A DNA stretch of 64,000 nucleotides from Variovorax sp. PBL-H6. Its GTDB lineage: Bacteria; Pseudomonadota; Gammaproteobacteria; Burkholderiales; Burkholderiaceae_C. Positions 7,387-16,114 of this stretch are shown piece by piece. Below the pieces are notes generated by a model. That model was not told the DNA's origin and did not search any database. It saw nothing but the letters and a program-made list of their open reading frames with translations. A program made the position numbers and the translations under genes. The DNA lies in the NCBI RefSeq assembly GCF_901827155.1, contig NZ_LR594659.1, forward strand, positions 62,001 through 126,000, read 5' to 3'. Every line of letters begins with the position of its first letter. Position 1 is the stretch's first letter.

Positions 7387-9189
7387 TCAGCGCCGGTGGT
7401 GGCTGGGCGCCAGCTCGTACACCGGCGTCGCCAACCCCTCCATCCGCGCCTTGAGCTGCAGCGCCAGGAACTGCGAGTAATGGCGCGACTGGTGCAGGTT
7501 GCCGCCGTGGATCCACAGGTTGGGGACCTGCGTGGGCTTCCACATGTTGCGCAGTTCGCCTTCCCACGGGCCGGGGTCCTTGGGCGTGTCGGAGCCGAGG
7601 CCCCAGCATTTGCCGACCTGGTCGGCGATCTCCGGCGAGATCAGGTCGGCCAGCCAGCCGTTCATCGAGCCGTAGCCGGTCGCGTAGACCAGCAGGTCGG
7701 CCGGGAGCTCGCTGCCGTCGCTCAGGGTCACCGACCGCGCGTTGACGCGCTCGATGTCCACGCCGCTCCTCAGCTTGATGCTGCCGTTGGCCACCAGCTC
7801 CGAGGCGCCGACGTCGATGTAGTAGCCCGAGCCCCGGCGCAGGTACTTCATGAACAGGCCCGAGCCGTCGGTGCCGAAGTCGAGCATGAAGCCGGCCTTC
7901 TCGAGCCGGCTGTAGAGATCCGCATCGCGGCGCTTCATCTCCTCGTACACCGGGATCTGGAAGCCATGCATGATCTTGTAGGGCACCGAGGCGAAGATCA
8001 GGTCGGCCTTGTGGTGGTCGATGCCGTTCTTCACCGCCTGTTCCGAATAGAGACCCCCGAGCGCCAATTCCATCAGCGAATCAGAGGGCGCGATGTGGGT
8101 GGACGAGCGCTGGACCATCGTGACATCGGCGCCGTGCTCCCACAGTGCCGCGCAGATGTCGTGCGCCGAATTGTTGGAGCCCAGCACCACGCACTTCTTG
8201 CCCTGGTACGCCTCGGGGCCGGGGTGCTGGCTCGAGTGGTGCTGCTCGCCCTCGAAGTTCTCGGCCCCGGCGATCTGCGGCACGTTCGGGTAGCCCGAGA
8301 CGCCGAGCGCGAATACCAGCTGCCGGGGGCGCAGGACGATCTCCTCGCCCTCACGCTCGACGGTCACCTCCCATTGCTGCTTCTCCTCGTCGAAGCGCGC
8401 CTTCTTCGCGGTGGTCGAGCTCCAGTAGTTGAGCTCCATCACCCGCGTGTACATCTCCAGCCAGTCGCCGATCTTGTCCTTGGGCGAGAACACCGGCCAG
8501 TCGTTCGGGAAGGGCAGGTAGGGCAGGTGGTCGTACCACACCGGGTCGTGCAGGCACAGCGACTTGTAGCGCCGGCGCCAGGAGTCGCCGGCGCGCGCGT
8601 TGCGCTCGACGACGATGGTGGGCACGCCCAGCCGGCGCAGCCGCGCGCCAAGCGCGATGCCGCCCTGCCCGCCGCCGATGATCACCACCTCGGGCTGCAC
8701 CGTCCGGCCCAGCGCCTGCTCTTCCTCCTGCCGCTGTTCGAGCCAGCTCTTGCGGCCTGGGTGCACGCCGTGCTCGGCGCCCTTGGCACGGCGTTCGCCG
8801 GTCTTCTCCTCGAAGCCCTTGAGCTCGGTCATGGTGGTGAGCAGGGTCCAGCATCGCCCGTTGCGCAGCCGCAGGTGGCCGCGGCCGCGCGCGACGCGAG
8901 TCTCGAACACGAACCAGGCGTCGACCACGCCATCGGCCTCGGTGGCCTCCCCCTCGATGGCGAAGCTCGAGGGCTGCGTGTCGGCCAGCCGTGCCTCCAG
9001 CATCGCGCGGATGGCCTCCGGCCCTTCCTGCGTGCGGATGTTCCAGGTGAAGGCGACCAGGTCGCGCCAGTAGCTCTCGGGCTCGAAGAGGGCGAGGGCG
9101 GCATCGACGTCCTGGCGCGCGAGCGCGGCAGCGAAGTCGGCCAGCCAGGCGGCGGCGGCGCGGGTCGGATCGGGGGTCGGGTCTGTCAT
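7387..9189 (-). CDS. Flavin-containing monooxygenase with N-terminal SnoaL-like domain
   Basis: FAD/NADPH-dependent monooxygenase of the FMO/Baeyer-Villiger-like group, 600 residues. Residues about 5-135 form a SnoaL/NTF2-like domain (WLADFAAALARQDVDAALAL...). The FAD Rossmann motif VVIIGGGQGGIALGARL starts near residue 168, the NADPH motif VVLGSNNSAHDI lies near 350, and the family ATGYG motif is near the C-terminus. Likely an oxygenating enzyme for a small hydrophobic or carbonyl substrate; the substrate is not predictable. The ATG at 9187-9189 begins the conserved protein. Upstream, the same frame stays open through a hipA relic without a stop, which would invite an over-long 846-residue call. 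Confidence 0.87.
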   Translation of the reverse strand: MTDPTPDPTRAAAAWLADFAAALARQDVDAALALFEPESYWRDLVAFTWNIRTQEGPEAIRAMLEARLADTQPSSFAIEGEATEADGVVDAWFVFETRVARGRGHLRLRNGRCWTLLTTMTELKGFEEKTGERRAKGAEHGVHPGRKSWLEQRQEEEQALGRTVQPEVVIIGGGQGGIALGARLRRLGVPTIVVERNARAGDSWRRRYKSLCLHDPVWYDHLPYLPFPNDWPVFSPKDKIGDWLEMYTRVMELNYWSSTTAKKARFDEEKQQWEVTVEREGEEIVLRPRQLVFALGVSGYPNVPQIAGAENFEGEQHHSSQHPGPEAYQGKKCVVLGSNNSAHDICAALWEHGADVTMVQRSSTHIAPSDSLMELALGGLYSEQAVKNGIDHHKADLIFASVPYKIMHGFQIPVYEEMKRRDADLYSRLEKAGFMLDFGTDGSGLFMKYLRRGSGYYIDVGASELVANGSIKLRSGVDIERVNARSVTLSDGSELPADLLVYATGYGSMNGWLADLISPEIADQVGKCWGLGSDTPKDPGPWEGELRNMWKPTQVPNLWIHGGNLHQSRHYSQFLALQLKARMEGLATPVYELAPSHHRR

Positions 9190-9339
9190 GCAAGGCCTCC
9201 GTGGGCGTTGTCGCTGGGGCGCGAATGCGGGAATGTCATCCCGGCGTGGCGCAGGCGCCTGGCCGCGGCACGAAGCGAGCAGGACCAGGGCGCATGATTC
9301 GCCGATCCGTCGGTGCTGGGGCAGAGGTAAAACCCGATG

Positions 9340-9800
9340 CATGCCGGCGAAGAGCTTGAGTGCCAGCGTGCGGTCCTCGAGCTCGGGACCTCCCGGGTAC
9401 TGCGTGTACCTGTAGACCGAGGTCGTCACCACGTCGAACATCGGGGCGAGCCACACATCCGCGGAGGAGCGATACAGCACGCCGAAGTTCTTCAGGTGCG
9501 CATCGCCGTTGCGGACCATCACGGAAAAGGCCACCTGCTGGAAGAAGCGGTGCAGGTTCTCGCTGTGCAGCCGCAGCTGCCGCAGCAACTCGGCGATTCG
9601 CTGATAGCTGCCCTGGTACTTCCGGTCCGACAGGATCTCGCGCACCCGCAGGCCTGCCAAGGCTGCGACGTCCTCGAAGCCGAGCCGCTCGATGCTGCCA
9701 TCGTCGTGCTGCACCAGATCGAAGCGGTCCAGGATCAGCATCTGCCCGTCGTCGGAAAGGGCGAAGCGCCGCTCCCGCTGCCGGACATCCGCTGCACCCT
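9340..9800 (-). pseudogene. hipA-like kinase gene relic (both ends missing)
   Basis: About 150 codons match the C-terminal catalytic part of HipA-type serine/threonine kinases, the toxins of HipBA systems. Seen: MLILDRFD, GFEDVAALAGL, then the catalytic loop RNGDAHLKNFGVLY and the metal-binding region APMFDVV, ending at LALKLF. The N-terminal half of HipA and the C-terminal end are absent, and no hipB antitoxin gene lies nearby. The relic has no stop and runs in frame toward the monooxygenase start. It also overlaps the upstream region of the cyclase gene on the other strand. I call it a decayed fragment left by recombination. Confidence 0.7.
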
Positions 9801-9842
9801 TGTCAACTGTGCGCCGGCGTGGCGCAGTACCATGGCCGCGCC

Positions 9843-12800
9843 ATGGCCTGCCCCTCGTGCGGATACGACGTCGATCGCGAATTCGCCTTCTGCCCGAAGT
9901 GCGGGACGCGGCTCGTGGCGGCACCACCGCCCCCTGCGCCCGACTCCGACCGCCGCATGGTCACCGTGATGTTCGCGGACCTGTCGGGCTTCACCGAACT
10001 GGCGGTGGCGATGGACGCCGAGGACCTGCGCTCGCTGCAGACCGAGCTCTTCGACCAGATGGCCTCCACCATCCGCCGGTTCGATGGCTTCGTCGAGAAG
10101 TTCGTCGGCGATGCGGTCATGGCGGTCTTCGGTGCGCCGGTGGCGCACGAGGAAGACCCCGAGCGCGCCCTGCGCGCCGCCCTGCTGCTGCACCGACGAG
10201 CCGCCGCGCTCGGTGAGCGCTGGCGGGCGCGGACCGGCCGGGCGCTGGCCCTGCACATCGGCGTCCACACCGGCGCGGTGGTCGCGGGGCAACTGGGCTC
10301 GGAGGGCGATGCCGCATACGCGGTCACCGGCGACACGGTGAACGCCGCCTCGCGCCTCCAGAGTGCCGCCGGCCCCGGGCAGACCGTGGTCAGCCACGCG
10401 ACCTGGCAACTCACCCGGCATGCCTTCGGCTTCGAACCGTTGGGCGAGCTGGCGCTCAAGGGCATCGCGCAGCCGATGGCCGCCTATCGGCTGGAGGATG
10501 CGCTGCATGCCCCACAGCCGACGCGCGGCCTGCAGGTGCACGGGCTCACCAGCGAACTGGTCGGCCGTCAATCGGAAATGGAGGCCCTGCTCCAGGCTTT
10601 CGAGCACATGGGCGCCGGGCAGGGGCGGCTGGTGCGCATCGTCGCCGAGGCCGGCAGCGGCAAGACCCGCCTGCTCTCGGAGTTCCTGGAACGTCTCAAG
10701 AGGGAGGGGCGGCTGGGGAACGTGGCCTTGCGCCGCGCCGCCTGCTCCCCGCTCGGCGAGCGCGCGTACGGCGTGCCGGCGGCGCTGCTGCGCGATGCCT
10801 GGGGCCTGGACACGCGCGACGCAGACGCGACCGCGCGGCAGAAGATCGACGCGGAGCTCGCCGCCCTCGGCCTGCCCGAATCGGAGATGCAGGCGCTCGC
10901 CGCCTGCCTGGGCCATGTGCTGGGTCTCGAGGGCGAGGACGCGCACACCCGCTACCTCGACCCGGAGCAGCTCAAGCAGCAGATCTTCTTCGCCGTGCAC
11001 GCCGTGCTCGAGCGACAGCTGCAGCAGGTCCCCGTGATCATGATCGCGGAAGACCTGCACTGGACCGATGCCGGCTCCCTGGAACTGCTGCGCTTCTTGC
11101 TGGAGCGGCTGCGCGACCGGCCCTTCATGCTCTTGGTGACGCAACGTCCGGCGCCCGCCCTGGAGGCCTGGGCCGCGGGCGCGACGGCGCAGACCGTGCT
11201 GCGGCTCGAGCCGCTCTCGGCGCGCCACAGCGACGCCATGCTCGATTCGCTCTTCGGTGCGCGAACCCTGCCCGGCGCGCTGCGGCAGCGCATCGTCGAG
11301 CATGCCGGCGGCAATCCGCTCTTCCTCGAAGAGATGGCGCGCGCGCTCATCGCCGATGGCCTGCTGTCGCGCCTGCAGGGCCGATGGGTGTACAGCTCCG
11401 GCACTGCCACGGTCCAGGTGCCGCAGACCATCAACGGCTTGCTGCTCGGCCGCATCGACCGCCTGGCAGCGCCCGTGCGCGCCGTGCTGCGCGAAGCCGC
11501 GGTCATCGGCCCCGAGTTCGACGAGGCCCTGCTGCGCGGCGTGGCGAGCGCGCCCGAATCCGTGCCGCGCGCCCTCGACGACCTGGTCGAGTCCGGCCTG
11601 CTGGCCGCCCTGCCGGCGGAGGATGGCCGCGAGTTCCGTTTCCGGCAGGGCCTGGTCCAGGAGGTCGCCTACCAGAGCCTCCTGCTGCGCCGCCGCAGCG
11701 AGCTGCACACCCGCATCGCCGAGGCGCTGGAGCTGCAGTGCGGCGGCGCGCCGCGGCGGCTGGAGGAACTGCAGGCCCTGGCCCACCATTTCCGGTTGGG
11801 CGCCGACAAGGCGCGCGGCGCGCACTACCTGAACGCCGCCGGCGACTGGGCGCGCGGCACCTACGCCAATGCCGACGCCATCCGCGACTACACGCTCGCA
11901 CTCGAGACCCTGGCCCCCGGCGAGGGCGCCGACGAGCAGCACCTGGTCGTGCGCGAGCGCCTGGCCGACGTGCTGGCGCCGGCCGGCCGCATCGCCGAGG
12001 CCACCCAGCACCTGGAGACCGCCCGCGAAGGCCGGGCGCAACGCGGCGACCGCATGGCCGAAGCCCGCCTTCTCGGCAAGATCGCCGCTCTGCGCTGGGA
12101 AGCCGGCGAGCGCGCAGAGGCGCGGCAGTGCCTGGCCACCGGCCTCGCGCTCGTCGAAGGCGAAGCACCGCACATCGAGCGCGCCTGGCTCTACCAGCGC
12201 ATGGGTGAGCTGCTCTTTCGCGACGCCGACAACCACGGTGCCCTCGAATGGACCCAGCGCGCGCTCGCCCACCTGGAGACACTCGAATCGGCCCAGGCTG
12301 TCGACAAGGATGAGCGCCGCAACGCGCGCACCGCCGCCGCGCTCGCGCTCAACACCCAGGGCGTGGCCCTGGCGCGGCTCGACCGGCTCGACGAGGCCGT
12401 CACCCGGCTGGAGCAGAGCGTGGCAGTCGCCCGCGAGGCCGACCTGCCGCAGGCCGAATGCCGTGCCCTGTGCAACCTGGGCGTGCTCTACAGCTCCAGC
12501 CACCCGCAGCGCGCCATCGAGGCCTGCGAGCGCGGCCTCGAGACCGCGCGGCGCATCGGCGACCTCGGGCTTCAGTCGCGCCTCTCGGCCAATCTTGCGG
12601 TCGCCTACTGCACGCTGACCAGCCGCTGCGACGAGCGCGGCGTGGGTGCCGCCCATGCCGCCATCGAGATCGACCGCAGCACCGGCCAGCTCGACCACCT
12701 GGCCGTCTCGCTCGTCGTGCTGGCCCAGATCTACCAATGCCACGGCGAATCGGCCCGCGCGCTGCGGCACTACCAGGAGGCTTTGGCCCTGGCCGAGAAA

Positions 12801-12968
12801 AGCGCCGAGCCACAGTTACTCTTTCCTTGCTATGAAGGGCTTGCAACCCTCTACCTCGATGCCGATGATGGTGTGCAGGCCGAGCGCTACATGGCGCTTG
12901 CCCGGGACATCTGCGATCGCGCGGGCCTCGATCCCGATGCGCTCGTCGTGCTTCCGTTCCTTTGCTGA
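9843..12968 (+). CDS. Adenylate/guanylate cyclase domain, AAA ATPase and TPR protein
   Basis: 1041-residue multidomain signalling protein. Order: a zinc ribbon (CPSC at 3-6 and CPKC at 17-20), a class III nucleotide cyclase domain (about 38-200) with metal Asp46 in FADLSGFT, a second metal Asp in KFVGDAVMA and the GDTVNAASRL transition-state segment, an AAA/STAND-type ATPase (Walker A AEAGSGKTRLL, Walker B VPVIMIAEDLHWTD), then tetratricopeptide-like helical repeats to the end. The cyclase metal residues are intact, so it is likely active and may make cAMP, with ATPase and repeats regulating or scaffolding. The ATG at 9843 begins at the zinc ribbon. Downstream gap to the peroxiredoxin-like gene is 26 bases, so the two may be co-transcribed. 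Confidence 0.9.
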   Translation: MACPSCGYDVDREFAFCPKCGTRLVAAPPPPAPDSDRRMVTVMFADLSGFTELAVAMDAEDLRSLQTELFDQMASTIRRFDGFVEKFVGDAVMAVFGAPVAHEEDPERALRAALLLHRRAAALGERWRARTGRALALHIGVHTGAVVAGQLGSEGDAAYAVTGDTVNAASRLQSAAGPGQTVVSHATWQLTRHAFGFEPLGELALKGIAQPMAAYRLEDALHAPQPTRGLQVHGLTSELVGRQSEMEALLQAFEHMGAGQGRLVRIVAEAGSGKTRLLSEFLERLKREGRLGNVALRRAACSPLGERAYGVPAALLRDAWGLDTRDADATARQKIDAELAALGLPESEMQALAACLGHVLGLEGEDAHTRYLDPEQLKQQIFFAVHAVLERQLQQVPVIMIAEDLHWTDAGSLELLRFLLERLRDRPFMLLVTQRPAPALEAWAAGATAQTVLRLEPLSARHSDAMLDSLFGARTLPGALRQRIVEHAGGNPLFLEEMARALIADGLLSRLQGRWVYSSGTATVQVPQTINGLLLGRIDRLAAPVRAVLREAAVIGPEFDEALLRGVASAPESVPRALDDLVESGLLAALPAEDGREFRFRQGLVQEVAYQSLLLRRRSELHTRIAEALELQCGGAPRRLEELQALAHHFRLGADKARGAHYLNAAGDWARGTYANADAIRDYTLALETLAPGEGADEQHLVVRERLADVLAPAGRIAEATQHLETAREGRAQRGDRMAEARLLGKIAALRWEAGERAEARQCLATGLALVEGEAPHIERAWLYQRMGELLFRDADNHGALEWTQRALAHLETLESAQAVDKDERRNARTAAALALNTQGVALARLDRLDEAVTRLEQSVAVAREADLPQAECRALCNLGVLYSSSHPQRAIEACERGLETARRIGDLGLQSRLSANLAVAYCTLTSRCDERGVGAAHAAIEIDRSTGQLDHLAVSLVVLAQIYQCHGESARALRHYQEALALAEKSAEPQLLFPCYEGLATLYLDADDGVQAERYMALARDICDRAGLDPDALVVLPFLC

Positions 12969-12994
12969 TCCCTCTGCGGGAAGGAGTCCTTCAT

Positions 12995-13645
12995 ATGGCC
13001 TCGACGATGCACCCCGTGGCGCCCGGCGAACAGGCGCCGAACTTCGCCCTCCCGGCTGTCGCTGGCTCGGGCCTCATCTCGCTCGATGACTACCGCGGCC
13101 GCAGTCCGCTTTTCCTGTCCCTGATGCTGGGCTTGTGGTGCCCCTTCTGCCGCCGGCAGCTGGCGCAACTCGGTACCTTCGAGGACAGGCTCAAGGGCAT
13201 GGGTGTCGAGAGCCTGGCGGTGGTTGCCACGGCGCCGGAGAACGCTCGGCTCTACTTCAGGTTCAGGCCCATCCGCATGCCGCTGGCCGCCGACCCCGAT
13301 CTTTCCACCCATCGCGCCTACGGCCTGCCGAAACCGGAGCCCACGCCGGCCATGATGGAAGCCATGGAGACGGTGCGCATCAACCCCTTCGGCGACCTGC
13401 CCGAGCCGCTGCCGATTGCGCAAGCGGGGAAGGTGCTGCACGAGCGGGATGGCTACCAGTACACACCGGCCGACCAGGGCGACGTCGAAAGGCAGTGGCC
13501 GCAGCTGAAGGGCCTGTTCATGATCGACCGCACGGGAGTCGTCCGGTGGGCTTACGTGGAGTGCGCGACGGAAGGGCTGGCGGGCATCGGGAAGATGCCG
13601 TCGGAGGAGGAAATACTGCAGGCGGCGCGGGAGTGCTCTGGGTGA
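12995..13645 (+). CDS. Peroxiredoxin-like (AhpC/TSA) redoxin protein
   Basis: Thioredoxin-fold protein of the AhpC/TSA group, 216 residues, predicted to reduce peroxides or act as a thiol oxidoreductase in the cytoplasm. Seen: PNFALPAVAG near the N-terminus, then LGLWCPFCRRQLAQL with a CxxC pair (about 49-52) in the place of the peroxidatic site, and the late strand GLFMIDRTGVVRW. The ATG at 12995 follows AAGGAG at 12981-12986. The CxxC pair rather than a lone peroxidatic Cys makes a thioredoxin-like reaction plausible. No signal peptide is visible. It follows the cyclase gene closely. Confidence 0.82.
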   Translation: MASTMHPVAPGEQAPNFALPAVAGSGLISLDDYRGRSPLFLSLMLGLWCPFCRRQLAQLGTFEDRLKGMGVESLAVVATAPENARLYFRFRPIRMPLAADPDLSTHRAYGLPKPEPTPAMMEAMETVRINPFGDLPEPLPIAQAGKVLHERDGYQYTPADQGDVERQWPQLKGLFMIDRTGVVRWAYVECATEGLAGIGKMPSEEEILQAARECSG

Positions 13646-13652
13646 TGAGGGA

Positions 13653-13793
13653 GTGAGGCGATCCCGGGCGCCGTCGATTGGACTGCGCAGAAAGAACGGC
13701 GAGAGCTACGTCGCGCTGATCGACGCCGATCGCCTCGGGACCGAAGCGAGTGTGGCGCAAGCCTGCGACAAGCTGCTCGACGGCATGCCCTGA
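13653..13793 (+). CDS. Possible short ORF (46 aa), uncertain
   Basis: GTG-initiated frame whose product reads IGLRRKNGESYVALIDADR followed by a short helix and ends GMP. The composition looks protein-like rather than random, with a beta-strand then helix pattern. There is no clear ribosome binding site and no family I can name. It may be a small gene or the tail of a lost one. Confidence 0.22.
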   Translation: MRRSRAPSIGLRRKNGESYVALIDADRLGTEASVAQACDKLLDGMP

Positions 13794-13823
13794 CCCCCAC
13801 CCGCGGCTGCAGGCCGCCCGACA

Positions 13824-15053
13824 TCAGAAGGCGTGCCTGATCCCGAAGTCGTAGCCGATGGACCTGCGCGGCTCCATTCCATTGGCGCTGACATAGGCAG
13901 GCTGGGGCAGGATGGCCGGCAGGCTCAGCACCAGCGGGGTGACGCCCATCACCGTCGGGTTGTTGTGGCCGTTCCGGATGCTGATGCGCGCCACCGACGC
14001 ATACAACGCCGTGCGCTTCGACAGGTTGTGCACATAGCCGAGTGCCAGCTTGTTGACCGAGGCATCGCTGTCCGGCAGGCCATTGCCGTTCTTGAAATCT
14101 ACCCGCGCAATCGATGCGCGGATCACGCCCGGCCCCACCGGCACATTCACGCCGGCGACGAGCCCGTCATAGCGGTCCGTCAGCCGCCCGGGAAGGGCCG
14201 GGGTGCCATCGCGCGCATCGCGCACGCGCGACCACTCGCCAAGCACCTTCGCCACTCCGAAATCGTAGGAGCCGCCGATGTTCAAGCTCTTGATCTTCTC
14301 GCCACCGGGCGTGGTGCTGACCAGGGTGCTTTCACCATAGCCCAGTGCCACGTCGGCCTTGCCGTCGGTCCATCCCACGCGCCCGCCCGCGTAGCGTCCC
14401 CGCTTCGAAGGGCTGCCGGGCGTTGAACTGGCATCCACGTTCTCGTGAAGCGCGTATTGCGCCTGCCCATAGAAGCCCGCCAGCCCCGCCGGCAGGAAGT
14501 AGCTGATGGCGTTGCTCGTGCGCAGATAGCTGTCGGTACCGGCGGAGAGCCCCCCGTTCAAGAGCCCGCCGGTGGCAAGCGCCCGCGAAGCCGCCAGGTT
14601 GCTGTTGACCACCGCGATGAGGTTGGTGCCGACGCCGTTGACGCCGAAGGGATCGAACACCGCGTCGTTCCAGAACGAGGCCGTGTAGTCGCGCCCCAGT
14701 CGAACTTCACCGAACGGGCCGGACAGGCTCACCGTGGAGCGACGGCCGAAGTTCGCAATGCCGGAGGCGCCCGAGTCGTTGGCCACCGGCGCTTCCAGCC
14801 AGAAGCTCGCCGCCAGCCCGCCGCCCAGGTCTTCGGTCCCTCGAAAGCCGATCCTGCTCGAGTTGTAGCCCGAGTTCGACAACACCTTCTGGCTCTGCGT
14901 CACCTCCCGCGGCAGCGTCGCGCCCCAGGAACGGCTCTTGACGCTGTAGTAGCTGATGCCCGCATCCACCACGCCGAACAGCGTGAGGGACGATTGCGCC
15001 GAGGCGGTCCCGGCAGCGGCGAGCGCGCACAGTGGCAACACGAGTTTCTTCAT
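13824..15053 (-). CDS. Outer-membrane porin, Burkholderiales general type
   Basis: Gram-negative trimeric porin of the betaproteobacterial type, 409 residues. Seen: a signal peptide MKKLVLPLCALAAAGTASAQ, the mature start SSLTLFGVVDAGISYY, the loop SNSGYNSSRIGFRGTEDLGG, repeating amphipathic strands, and a terminal aromatic residue (ending IRHAF) as needed for outer-membrane assembly. It is the last gene of the TauD/BKACE/Bug/quinone-reductase operon, 51 bases after the reductase gene, which suggests that it admits the pathway's substrate through the outer membrane. Confidence 0.92.
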   Translation of the reverse strand: MKKLVLPLCALAAAGTASAQSSLTLFGVVDAGISYYSVKSRSWGATLPREVTQSQKVLSNSGYNSSRIGFRGTEDLGGGLAASFWLEAPVANDSGASGIANFGRRSTVSLSGPFGEVRLGRDYTASFWNDAVFDPFGVNGVGTNLIAVVNSNLAASRALATGGLLNGGLSAGTDSYLRTSNAISYFLPAGLAGFYGQAQYALHENVDASSTPGSPSKRGRYAGGRVGWTDGKADVALGYGESTLVSTTPGGEKIKSLNIGGSYDFGVAKVLGEWSRVRDARDGTPALPGRLTDRYDGLVAGVNVPVGPGVIRASIARVDFKNGNGLPDSDASVNKLALGYVHNLSKRTALYASVARISIRNGHNNPTVMGVTPLVLSLPAILPQPAYVSANGMEPRRSIGYDFGIRHAF

Positions 15054-15104
15054 GCTGGGTTCTCCTCACATCGATCATTTGAATTGGGTGAATTGCGCGG
15101 CGGA

Positions 15105-16076
15105 TCAGGGCACCAGGACGGTGGACCCGGTGGTCTTGCGCGACTCCAGCGCGCGATGGGCTTCGGCCGCTTCCGCAAGCTGGAACACCTGCTGGGGCTC
15201 GCTGACGATGCGCCCGGCCAGCACATGGCCGAACAGCTCCCGGGCCATCTCCAGCATGTGCGCGCGCGGCTGGATGTAGTGCACCATCGCCGGCCGCGTC
15301 ACCCAGAGTGAGCCCTTGGCCGCAAGCGTTTGCGAGTCGATCACCACCGGGCCCGACGACGTGCCGTTGCTCACCAGCGTGCCCCGCGGCTGCAGGCAAT
15401 CCAGCGACGCCTCGAGCGTGTCCTTGCCCACCGAGTCGTAGACCACCGGCACGCCCTTGCCGCCGGTGATCTCCTTCACCCGCTGCACGATGTCTTCGCG
15501 CGAGGTCACGATGGTGTGGGCGCAGCCGTTGGCCTTGGCGAGCGCCGCCTTCTCGTCGGTGCTGACCGTGCCGATCAGGGTCACGCCCATCGCGCGGGCC
15601 CACTGGCAGGCGATCAGGCCCACCCCGCCGGCTGCCGCGTGATAGAGGATGGTCTCGCCGCCCTGCAGCGGAAACACCTGGCGGAACAGGTACTGTGCCG
15701 TCATGCCCTTCATCATCAAGGTGGCCGCCGTGCGGTCCGACACGCCGTCGGGCAGCGGGATCAGCACATCGGCCGGCATCACCCGCACCTGCGAATACGC
15801 GCCCTGCGGTCCGATGAGATAGCCGACGCGGTCGCCGACCTGGATGTCCGTCACGCCGGGACCCACCGCTTCGACCACGCCCACCGCATCGGAGCCCAGG
15901 CCGTTGGGTAGCGCAAGCGGATAGCGCCCGCTCCGAAAATAGATGTCGATGAAGTTCAGCGCAACATAGCTGTGGCGCACGCGAGCCTGGCCGGGGCCGG
16001 GATCGCCCACCTCCACGTCCTCCAGCTTCAAGACCTCCGGGGCGCCGGTCTCGTAAAAGCGAATCGCCTTGACCAT
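15105..16076 (-). CDS. NADPH:quinone oxidoreductase (zinc-independent MDR family)
   Basis: Medium-chain dehydrogenase/reductase of the quinone oxidoreductase (QOR) group, 323 residues. It reduces quinones or enones with NADPH. Seen: an N-terminal GroES-like domain (NFIDIYFRSGRY, GSDAVGVVEAVGPGV) and the nucleotide fold AAAGGVGLIACQWARAMG near 145. The zinc-binding Cys and His residues of alcohol dehydrogenases are absent, as usual for QOR. The ATG at 16074-16076 follows AGGAGACG; a longer open frame upstream overlaps the Bug protein gene and was rejected. In the operon it may remove a reactive alpha,beta-unsaturated intermediate. Confidence 0.88.
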   Translation of the reverse strand: MVKAIRFYETGAPEVLKLEDVEVGDPGPGQARVRHSYVALNFIDIYFRSGRYPLALPNGLGSDAVGVVEAVGPGVTDIQVGDRVGYLIGPQGAYSQVRVMPADVLIPLPDGVSDRTAATLMMKGMTAQYLFRQVFPLQGGETILYHAAAGGVGLIACQWARAMGVTLIGTVSTDEKAALAKANGCAHTIVTSREDIVQRVKEITGGKGVPVVYDSVGKDTLEASLDCLQPRGTLVSNGTSSGPVVIDSQTLAAKGSLWVTRPAMVHYIQPRAHMLEMARELFGHVLAGRIVSEPQQVFQLAEAAEAHRALESRKTTGSTVLVP

Positions 16077-16114
16077 GTCTCGTCTCCTCTTTCTCTGTCT
16101 TGGGGGGGCGGCGC

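Noticed and set aside
7153..9297. Long plus-strand frame (about 714 codons) opposite the flavin monooxygenase
   Set aside because: Its product is rich in Ala, Arg, His and Val with no domain, and it mirrors a well-supported gene. In GC-rich DNA the strand opposite a coding gene often lacks stops.
9735..12770. Long minus-strand frame (about 1011 codons) opposite the cyclase gene
   Set aside because: Low-complexity composition without motifs, while the other strand has complete cyclase, ATPase and TPR motifs.
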